Assembly: GCA_032821775.1 (NCBI GenBank) | Contig: JAVLRN010000009.1 | Coordinates: 1,116,001-1,180,000, forward strand | Reading direction: 5' to 3' | Source: Sanguinoderma infundibulare | Lineage: Eukaryota > Basidiomycota > Agaricomycetes > Polyporales > Polyporaceae | DNA length: 64,000 nt | Shown: in pieces, positions 10,741 to 19,728 of the stretch | Position numbering within the stretch: the stretch's first letter is position 1 | How the letters are laid out: each line of letters begins with the position of its first letter | Program-made: the position numbers and the translations under genes | Notes under the pieces: generated by a model | What the model saw: only the letters and a program-made list of their open reading frames with translations | The model's database searches: none | Told to the model about the DNA's origin: nothing

Positions 10741-12176
10741 ATGGCCTCAACTGATGGACTTCGTGAGTGGTCATCCGTTCAAACAGTGTTTCCGCGGCGC
10801 TCATTCTGTGGCGGTCGTCCTATCCACTAGCCCCGTCCTCATCCCGGTAAGTGTGTACGCGACGCGTGGCTTACGCTCCTCTCACGCGAGCACAACCAGG
10901 ATGGTCTCAGACGATGGCTTGCTCCCCCCAAGTCTCTCCTTCCAGTGCGCAGTAACGGATTCCAAGGGACCCAGGCGGTTCATGGAAGACGCCCATTCCA
11001 TCGTCGTTCCATTTGGCGGCGTGCGCGGACAAGGTTTCTTCGCCATTTTCGATGGACATGCAGGGAAACAGGCCGCAGAATGGTGTGGACAGAACTTTGC
11101 CCTGGTACGTTGCCCATCCTCCCTTCTCTGTTCCACAACCACCGACCTCTTTTCTCCTATCTCTTAGTGCCTCCTCCACGCGCTGCGCAGAGACCTATCC
11201 GCAAATATCCCAGATGTGCTCAACCAGACATTCCATGACGTTGACATGAATCTCTCCCGGCTGTCAGAAGAGTCGGACGGGAAGATGCACTCGGGATGTA
11301 CGGCCGTCACAGCCTTCCTCCGGCTCGAGGATGAGAGCGGTAACCAATCCTTTCTCCCCCGGGACTTCGAGCTTGTCGCTCCACCCTTGCCCACGTCAGC
11401 AACCGACGCTGTGGCCATGAGCGACGACAATAGAGGTGACAGCCCGGACAACACTGATCCCGCCTCCGACAATAATACCAAACCTAACAACGGCCATGGA
11501 GACGCAAAATCAAAGGGCACGACCAGTAAGCTCCTGCACGCTCTCAAGAGCTTCGGTGGCGCGGCTCATCACCAACACTCTACGTCCCCGCCGGGCATCT
11601 CAGACTCTTCAAGTAACCATTCCCCCGTTCAGGACAAGATTGCCGCGCCCCCAGCGAGCGTGCGCCGAGTGCTTTACTGCGCAAATGCGGGCGATGCTCG
11701 CGGAGTACTCTGTCGTGCGGGCAAGGCAGTACGGTTAACGTACGACCACAAGGGATCGGACAAGCAGGAGGCGAAGCGCATCACCGACGCCGGCGGATTC
11801 GTCATGAGCGGCCGCGTGAACGGCGTGCTTGCCGTGACGCGTAGTCTTGGCGACTCATCCATGAAGGAGTTCGTCGTCGGGTCTCCATATACGACCGAGA
11901 CGGAGCTGAGCGAGCACGACGAATTCCTGATTTTGGCATGTGACGGCGTCAGTCATCCCCTTTCGTCATCGCGTTTGGATTTGTGCTGATCGGGCGCTGC
12001 AGCTATGGGACGTGGTCAACGACCAGGGCGCCGTCGATCTCGTCCGCGCTATCGCGGATCCTCGCAAGGCGGCGGAGGAGCTGCTTAATCACGCCTACCG
12101 CAATTACTCGACAGATAATGTTACCGTCCTTGTCGTCCGGTTCCGCGATCCTCCAGAGAGCGTCCGGTCAGATTGA
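10741..12176 (+). CDS. PTC1: PP2C-type protein phosphatase (PTC1-like)
   Basis: The start ATG is at 10741; two early introns join MASTDGL to PPSSSR to MVSDDGLL. The PP2C core follows in order: FMEDAHSIV (metal-binding Glu/Asp), FFAIFDGHAGKQAAEWCGQN (DGH), SGCTAVTAFL, CANAGDARGVLCR, LTYDHKGSDKQEAKRI, GRVNGVLAVTRSLGD, EFLILACDG, an intron, then LWDVVNDQ and STDNVTVLVV. These are the canonical Mn/Mg-dependent phosphatase motifs and align best with yeast Ptc1, which dephosphorylates MAP kinases and affects organelle inheritance. An insertion of roughly 90 Ser/Asn-rich residues (about 11340-11640) lies between the SGCTA and CANAGDAR motifs. The stop is TGA at 12174-12176. Confidence 0.92.
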
Positions 12177-13787
12177 CGGTGGTTTTCCCGAGGCTCTATT
12201 CTTATGCGAGGGTGCGTGTTCCCGCTCAGTCGCACGAACTTTCTGACTGACAGTCCTCGTCATCGGCGTAGGCTTCGGAAGTACTCTCGTCGGATCATGT
12301 ATAGCCTACCACGCAAATCGTCATCGCCCGTCATTGACGGGAATATGACATACATCATACCTGACCCCGCATGAGTTCCCGCATCCATCTTCCTCTGGTG
12401 TCGATCAGGCTGTCTGGCACCACACGCTCCGTTCCAATTTCCTGCGACTTTTCCTTTAATGTGCATGCGCCTTCTCGTACCATTTGTTCTCGAGCTCTCG
12501 TCTTGCACGTCGAACATCTCACACGTCTGTATTATAAGTATTGTCGTATAGGCATGAGGTACCCTACTCTAATCCCCACAGTCAGTGATACTCGTAGCTT
12601 CGTGCCCTTGTAGTTACAATCTCACGCGGTCGATTGTACTATATAACCGGACTTTTCTAGACTCTCTGCCTCGGCATCGAAGAATGTGGCTGTGGAATGG
12701 CTGACCTTGCATACACCTGTACAAGCCAGCGTCCAAGCCGTCAAGCCACAAGAACTCTTCGTCTCTTGCATCGGCCTGGATGGGCGTAATATTCGGAACG
12801 CTCGAATGCCACACGAGGTCATCCCTAGGCAGGTTACGGTGGATAACGTTTACGATCTACGGATATGAAGGTTACCGGATCTGGCCATACTGACGCGAGG
12901 CTCTCTCAGTTGATTGCCCAGACGTACCCGCAGGTTGTGCAGGGTGTATCCCGAGTATAGATGAGCTGGGTTCGAGTGATCTTGGACTACATCCTTTTGG
13001 GTGACATTCGCTGTCGATCGCTGTGTTTTGCCCTGGAACATTTATTCGGCTCGTGTTCTACGTTTTGCGGATCGGTTTGCTGGAAGGATGCTTTCTTGCG
13101 AAGGGAATATCGGTGTTCCGAGTTTAACGAATCAAGTGGCGTGACGGTGCCGCCGTCTCAAACCCCCAGCAGGTACTCTTCCAGCAGGTGCCCTCCGCCA
13201 TATCCCCTGGCCTAGCGGTCTATGTCGTCTCGGACTTGACGCTGGAGCAATGGTCGAACTCTCATTCCTTACGCGTGGCTGCCGACATGTGGACGACATT
13301 GCCGCATATTTATATCCGCATCGTGAGTAACGCAATGACCAACTTCAAATCATGAGGATATCTGATCATCATGGTAATCGCACATACATTCAACAATCAT
13401 GCCAGTATTTGTACATTCATTCAGAAACTATCAAGTCATTCGGAGAACGGAGATATGGAGGACCATTCGCGCCTTCAAGTTACCCTTGGTGCATAACGCG
13501 TTTGCACGTACTACACTGTGATGGATACAACGCGCCGTCGAGGAGGACCCTGCGTTCTGTTGATGAAGGCGTCGGCCTGATGCCCTTCCTGTGTGGTCAC
13601 GGCCTGGAGGGCGAGGACGGGAACTCGATCCCGGCAGGATATCCACTGCCACTGGCTACAGTGGATGCCGATCTCAATGACATACCACCAATCTCCTCTC
13701 CTGGTGGAGGCCTGATGACTACCTATTGGCTGGTTCTGTGCGGTGAAGCGCATTTTGGATGAGAATCGATGTATCGCGTTTTGCGCG
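12177..13787. other. Long intergenic region with possible gene remnants
   Basis: No complete gene is supported over 1.6 kb. A plus-strand exon-like stretch (13171-13329) is listed separately. A short plus-strand frame near 12690-12860 is open but has no partner exons or motif I recognise. Confidence 0.4.
13171..13329 (+). pseudogene. Exon-like fragment, unknown parent
   Basis: After a good acceptor (CCCCCAG) the frame reads QVLFQQVPSAISPGLAVYVV, then SDLTLEQWSNSHSLRVAADMW and TLPHIYIRIV, ending at a possible GTGAGT donor. The composition is like that of a leucine-rich fungal protein (F-box tails can look like this), but no upstream start or downstream exon can be joined, so it is either an old gene fragment or chance. 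Confidence 0.2.
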
Positions 13788-14494
13788 TCACAGGGTTAAA
13801 ACACGCACAGTGCCAGTGAAGCATTGAACAACTGTTCCGATTGTGTCATTTGGGATGCTCAGGCGTTGTCCATCTAGCTTCAACTCTGTGGTATAAGCCC
13901 CGAACTCTGTGGGAGGGAATCGGAGCATGACCTACACGCAGGAATGGACAGGCAACTTGAATCAGCATTGCGTAACACGATAATCAAAAATTGTGAGGAT
14001 GCTTACCAACTCTCCCCTTACCCAGGGTTTTTCACCTTCCTTCGGACGACCGGTAGTTGGATCCACGAGACGCTTTTGCGGGATTGAGAGCCCCCTACCG
14101 CCTCCACGGGAATAATGGCTCTCCGTGGTCGTGACCTCACGCCACTTGTAGACTTGCACTCGAGTACTCGCATCCAAGTTGGCCTCTTGTCCGGAATACT
14201 GGGAAATATGTGAGATATCAGCGTACAGGTCAGAGACCACTAGAAGATCTGAGATACCTTGGTTGGAGTACTGTACTCGGCGAAGAGTTCGTTCGACAGA
14301 GCGACGATAGTTCCAGCAGGGAATTCGGCGTTGATTCCCGACTGGAGCTTCATGAGCGACCACGGCTAGGACGTGACATGAGCGAACCGACAATTATACA
14401 TGAAGAGCAGCTAACGACGTACATTGACCGAGATCTCCATCCACTGCGGATGCAGGCGTGCATTAATGCCTGGAGGTCGGTTCGCAGGAGGCAT
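13788..14494 (-). CDS. Small unknown protein, cassette partner A
   Basis: Four exons give about 171 residues: MPPANRPPGINARLHPQWME..., PWSLMKLQSGINAEFPAGTI... to STPTK, YSGQEANLDASTRVQVYKWR... to WVRGEL, and VMLRFPPTEFGAYTTELKLD... ending VRVLTL. All splice sites are GT-AG. There is no signal peptide or membrane segment. I do not recognise a named family. It shares exon layout, the P-W exon-2 start, the F-x-x-G element and the Y-x-GQ exon-3 start with the gene at 40435-41482, and both lie just downstream, same strand, of homologous kinase-like genes. A TATAAAAG box is 122 bases upstream. The start is the first ATG of the open frame. Confidence 0.6.
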
Positions 14495-14615
14495 AGCAAG
14501 TGGTTGACCAGTGCCTTGGGCAATATTTATTGTGATAGAGGTATGGCCCAGGAAAGAGCAGAAGAAGGGTTAGAAACGAACAGAACGTCTCTGAGGATTC
14601 GGAGCAGAGGCGTAG

Positions 14616-14623
14616 CTTTTATA
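14616..14623 (-). promoter_or_regulatory. TATA box of cassette partner A
   Basis: On the minus strand this reads CATATAAAAGC, preceded by GGGTCCTATC. Both elements recur upstream of the related gene at 40435, which supports common descent of the promoter. Confidence 0.7.
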
Positions 14624-15087
14624 TGACCAGAGATAGGACCCCGAGGCAAACCCAAGTACACCCCATTGATGGGGTCCACACAGTGCATCGCGATTGCATT
14701 CCCTAGTATCCCAGAGAAGCAGGATACTGGGATACTAGGAATTGAGCCTCCTCCTCATCTCCTCATGACCGAGCTTCTGATAGGCACCTCGGTAAAGGGT
14801 ACATCGCGCGCTCAGGGCCGAGTCATTCGGAGGCCAAATCCGGACCTTATGGGAATGGTGAGTGTCCTAGTCAAGATGCGTGTGAGTCTGGAACTGGCCT
14901 TGCGCTGTTTCCGGATGGGGTTTCTGCGATACGATGTGCGTTTGATGTTCTAAGATGCATAATGGGGTCCAGCGATTCCACCATCATCCTGTGGAGCTCG
15001 GACGGGCAGCTCTCTCACGAATGGGTCACTCATCTCGGAGGCGTCAATTGCGCGAATCTGGGCTACAGACCCTGCGCAGGTCATATT
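14624..15087. other. Spacer between the kinase-like gene and cassette partner A
   Basis: No gene is supported. It holds a perfect 12-base inverted repeat at 14702-14739, listed separately. Confidence 0.5.
14702..14739. repeat. Inverted repeat, 12-bp arms
   Basis: The arms are CCTAGTATCCCA (14702-14713) and TGGGATACTAGG (14728-14739) with a 14-base loop. In transcripts of either strand it could form a stable hairpin. It lies 3' of the minus-strand kinase-like gene. Confidence 0.85.
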
Positions 15088-16674
15088 CTAGATACGCAAT
15101 GTACGACGCAACAGGTGGAGAGCATGCCAGCCAATCTCGTACTGAGTGACAAAATACAACAGGCGGTCAAGTCGTGAAAGCGGTGGCGTCCGGTACACTC
15201 CCCATGTCGTGCTGAAATGTGGAGGCAACTTGGACCAATACAGAGTTGGGTCATCCAGGGGAGCCCAATCCGCTCTCAACTGTACCTGCATGTCGAGTGT
15301 CTGGGCGGGCAATTGGCTGGCCGCGTCCTCCAGAAACGTTAAAGCATCAGCGGCCTTGAGCCGATGCGATTTAACGTGGGTTGTCATCTGGTCGAAAAGC
15401 GGAGCTAGCATCGGAACGGCTGGAACGACTTCCTGTTAACATTGTCAGTCGCATCCTGCCAACCTTGCACGCGTCACAACTCACAAAAAAGTTCGCTCGA
15501 AACATATTACCAAGGCACGCCACGTCGAACGCAAATGGGTCGTAGTCATATTCGCCCTTGACGAGGTCAGGAGGCTGGTAAGGTGTCGCCGACACCCCGA
15601 CCGCGTCTGCCGGAAGCCGGCAGCTCCCAATTGGCATATGCATCGGAAATTGGACCGATCGATCGAAGTCGAGCAGACAGTACCAGACACTGGAGCCCCG
15701 CCGATGTTCGCGCAGGGCGGGAGCGAACTCGTCTCCGTATCTGCCGAGGGAGTAGCAATTGACCATGATGTTGTGATTGTCGATGTCCTGGTCACCGTCC
15801 GCATAAGTCAATCATGCCGAGGGGTCGGAAGCAGACACCACGTACGCGATGTGCCACTCGACGACTGTGCAGAAAGGCCAAACCCTAGAGGCTTATCAGT
15901 GCAAATGATTACTGCCTTGGTGGCATCCGCACCTTTAGCAAACATCGCATGAATACGAGGACTTGATCAACAGTTTCGATCGTAGTAAGTGGGTTGTATG
16001 GACCCCACCTTCACGCCCGTGTGAGACAATGTAAAAACACAAAGCACGGCAACTCACGTTGGCATTACGATAAACGAAAATTCGTGTTGGGTGTCAAGGA
16101 TAGCCACGGGCGGCAGCACGCCTTGGAAGTCGTCTCCGAACAACTCATTGCAGGACAACAATTCTTGATAGATACGATATTCGGCAGAATTCGTCCGTGT
16201 GAGCTTCAACATGACATCTTGCCCATATGGATTGCGTGCAGGTGCAATCTTTGCCTATAGAAAGTATTGAAGAATCGCGGGAAAGTCTCATGAATTTTTG
16301 CACTCACAAGTGGCGTCATTAGGTAAGATGTTTGAAGTTTGCAGTCAGCGCATGTAGCATATGGGAGAGCTGCTGCATGTGCCGGTGGAGGCGGGGGTCC
16401 CCAACGTTTCTGTGTGCCGTAGAGACAAATCTCGAAAAGGTAGACACCTCGCGCGGCCAGCCACGGTCGGTAGGCATCCCAGAATGGTATCATATGGTAC
16501 CAAGTTACAGTAAAGCCGTTCTCGGTCTCGAATTCCTCTAGGTTTCCACCTGGCACCTTGCGAATCACATTTCAGAATTGTTATTATCTTTCACGACGAG
16601 CCACTCACGTTGGGAAATCGTGTGTCGGACGGCGGAACATGATTTTGATCCGAGAGGTTATCTTGCAGGCTCAT
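15088..16674 (-). CDS. Fungal protein-kinase-like protein, copy A
   Basis: About 424 residues in eight exons, starting MSLQDNLSDQNHVPPSDTRF. The N-lobe has GQDVMLKLTRTNSAEYRIYQ (probable ATP-site Lys near 123), then FSFIVMPTWGPYNP at the hinge. The catalytic loop is FLHSRRVAHRD (intron inside) DIDNHNIMVN, with Asp and Asn kept; the DFG position reads LLDFDRSVQF, so the Gly is replaced by Asp. The C-lobe has DYDPFAFDVACLGNMF and a helical tail ending HALHLLRRTLRI. This pattern fits the expanded protein-kinase-like families of mushroom-forming fungi, with unknown substrates. It is homologous throughout, with matching intron positions, to the gene at 38415-40015. Stop at 15088-15090. Confidence 0.8.
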
Positions 16675-17790
16675 TGATCGGAAGAGGCGCGAAAAGAGTT
16701 GAAGAATTGGACAGAGACAACTGAAAACTACACGTAGGTAGTGCGTGCGGGTGGTTGAGGAGCGGAGTTCAACTTGAACCAGGTTCGACTTTGGGCGCTA
16801 AGGTTAGTCGTTCCGCCCGCCACGTGGCCGGTATGCTGGCGAACCACACGCCGGGACCAATGGAAAGAAATACACATTTACTGTCTGAATTAAGTCTGAA
16901 CATATCCTCCTGTTTTTTCACCAAGATCCGTCGAGCCAGGCCAGCCGTCGGCGCTTAAACAGCCTGGTCCTGAATTGCGCAGTGTCGCCTCGAGGACTTG
17001 CAACCAGAAGTCTGCATCGAAGCGCATCGTTCTTACTAGCTGCTATCGAGTCACCTTTCTTGCCGATCAGCAGGATAATGCGGACTTGACGACCCAAGTA
17101 GCCTAGAAGCTCGTACGCTTCTCATGTAGGCAGGAGTCGTGGAGAATGCGCCGCCCACCCTAGTACCTTCATCTCATATCGGTGTTCCTGCGCTTGGGAG
17201 AAACGTTTGCCACGTCGAGTCTAGCTCATCTCCACGCTGAACGCGCAAGGCGAGGATGATTGAGAGTGTCCGCAGCAGATGGGTCGAACTTCTGTGGTCT
17301 GGTACCTGAATCCTTGAGGCTTGTTGCTGTCGGAGCTTCCAGCGCTCCGCTCTGCAAACTGATGCTCTTCTCACGCACATTACGGAACGTCGATGGACGC
17401 GGTCATTCCTTGACCTGGAAACAGTAACTCTTGACTATTTTGTTGAGTCCTGCGTGTCAGGGAAGTCGTAGCGTGTTTGTGCGGCTCGCCGATGTGGTTT
17501 TGACTCTGGGATTCGAAAAGTCCTCACCGTGTATGCGAATTAAAGTCCACAATCAGATGGAAGATTCCGATACCTACGCAGGATACTCGGGAGAAGCTGG
17601 GACTCCAGATGGGGATGGTCCTGGGACTATAGAATCGCGCTGTGAACGAGGTCGCACCGCGATGAGAACAATGAACACTACAGGCAGCACACTCGCCTCG
17701 CTTTTCAAGCTTCGACGAACTAGTGGACAATTGAAATCGTACAGCAACTGACAAAAGGATCTGTGGGAACAGACCAGGCCCGGGAGCGTT
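16675..17790. other. Intergenic region
   Basis: Between the kinase-like gene start (-) and the MND1 stop (-) I see only short, unconnected frames on both strands and no family motif. Confidence 0.4.
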
Positions 17791-18877
17791 TCAAGCCTCG
17801 AGATCCTCGTACTCTTCATCAACACCGAGGTACGCTCGAATATCCGCTGCTTCGACGCCGTTCTGGCGTGTGAAGTGCGACAACAGGACGAGGTAATTGT
17901 CTGATCCAGCACTCTTGAGTCGAGTCACAACGGGCAGCAGATGAGCTACATCACTCGCCTGTCCACCGTACCGCCGCCTCCTTCGCGAGCACGATAGCAC
18001 GCCTCTTCTCTTCGATCTTTACCGGATCGCATGCGCCGTATGCGGCTAGCTCGGTTTCAAGCTTGGCGTGCTCCGCCTTCAGTGCCGCCAGCTTCCCGAG
18101 TGCTTCTGCACGTTCAGCCTGAAGGCTCCTTGTCAGGGCGACCTCAGTGAATGTGCGCCCGTGCCACTTACGCTTTCTGGCCTCGTCTGCTTCTCGGCTT
18201 CGAGGGCGGCACGTAGCTCCGCAACCTGAGCCTGAAGAGACCCCTGCTGTTCCTGGACCCCTGAAAGCCGGTTTTGCATCTGAGCCGTCTTCGTCAGGAC
18301 GTCGTCCGCAAACGCATATATCAAGGATGAACCCCGCACAATCGCACCGCGCTGAGACGGGAAACTCCAGAAGACTGTTTGGACGCGCATACAGTCAGGC
18401 AATAGGCACGGCCATATGGAGATAACATGAACCCACAGTTCGAAGAACCAATCTTGTCCATCTGCACGAGTCCATCGTCGACCAAAGATTGCAAGACCTC
18501 CTTCACCGACTGCGAGACTTTCCCGCTTGTTAACAGAACGTATCTCCGAGATATTCGGCAAAATTGGATACCAATTCCTTTCATCTTCGGAGCCATCTTC
18601 TCAAGCTCCTTGAGCTACGCGAGGGAAGAAACGGTCAGGTGAGCATATACGCGGCAAGGGGAATAACGATGACGTCGACCTGAAAGAAGTCCTTCTATAC
18701 ACATGCAAGCAGTCGTTAGAGCTACAGCGTGCGACGAGCGCGAAAGATCCCATACCGTCTCATGGAATATCTCCAACAGCTTTACCCGTTTCTCTTCCGC
18801 CGAAAGTCCTCGAGGTGCCTGAAGAACGCGTAAAGCAAGTCCAAAAGATCGGGATACCAGAAGCCCATCCGTACCAT
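17791..18877 (-). CDS. MND1: Meiotic nuclear division protein MND1
   Basis: The spliced product begins MAPRGLSAEEKRVKLLEIFH, then ETKDFFQLKELEKMAPKMKG, VSQSVKEVLQSLVDDGLV and SNFFWSFPSQRGAI (winged-helix DNA-binding part). A coiled coil follows (QEQQGSLQAQVAELRAALEA, AERAEALGKLAALKAELETE), then the conserved VRWTDN and a C-terminal acidic end DEEYEDLEA. Mnd1 pairs with Hop2 and stimulates Dmc1/Rad51 strand invasion in meiosis. Unusual structure: exon 1 is only the ATG (18875-18877), exon 3 is a 15-base micro-exon (18680-18694, KDFFQ), and the VRWTDN junction requires a GC-AG intron (donor GCGAGT near 17964). Expression is expected in meiosis. Confidence 0.93.
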
Positions 18878-19728
18878 GATGGGATGCCGCTAACAGCGGC
18901 GAAGAAAAACGAGGTGGGAAAGAGATCAACGCGAGTGCATACAAGCACGCGAGCGCCCAGCGACGATGCTGCTTAACCACAACAGACGTCAACGCGGCCA
19001 TGCACCGTGCGACTTCCTCGGAGAACCCTCCACCACGCAGCAGCGTGCACCATTGAAAGAGAACAGAAGCCGAGCGATTGATAGCCAAAGCTCTGATACA
19101 CATGTACATCGGCCGCCGCCAATAGCGCAAGATGGGGGAACGGCGGCGGGAACCAGGGAAGCAGAAAACACATGGAGGGTGGTGTGAGCGAGGATCCAGG
19201 AATAGGCCCATGCGGCATCTGCGTGGCACGGCATAAGTAGATTGAAAAAGAGATGGGAGGTGTTCCTGTTCCGCGACTGACGTCTGGAGCACGGACATTG
19301 TGACGTGCGTGCGGACAACGCGAGGCAGGCAGACACGGACGAGATAGGGAGTTACAGCGAGCGACGGATGTCTCGGGAGCCGAGCAGCAGCTAAGCAGAG
19401 TACGGGAGACGTGCCAAAGTGCGAGACAGATAAATGGATGTGATGGAAGAGTGAGTGAGTGTAAGAGTGATGTGCGGGTGTAGAGCAGCGTCCAGTGAGT
19501 AGCGAGATGCGGATCACAAAACGACAAGTACTGTGGTATCGACGAAGGTACGTGGAGTACAATGAGATGGATGGCTGGATGGGTGGGATGGTACGATGCG
19601 GATGAGCGGGGCAAAGAAACACCCCATTTTCCATTATGGCAAGGAGGTACGAAGAATGCGAGGTATCCGAGTCATAGATATACAAACGACAAGGGGACGA
19701 GGACGAGAACCACACCGGGCAGCACGCG
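18878..19728. other. Intergenic region upstream of MND1
   Basis: It contains the MND1 promoter and the 3' flank of the next minus-strand gene. A long minus-strand frame crosses it in continuity with MND1 intron and exon sequence, but its composition (Ser/His/Pro/Arg mixtures, no motif) is not gene-like. Confidence 0.4.

Noticed and set aside
18615..19715. Long minus-strand open frame of 366 codons
   Set aside because: Only its last part coincides with a real MND1 exon; upstream it has no ATG context, motif or coding-like composition.
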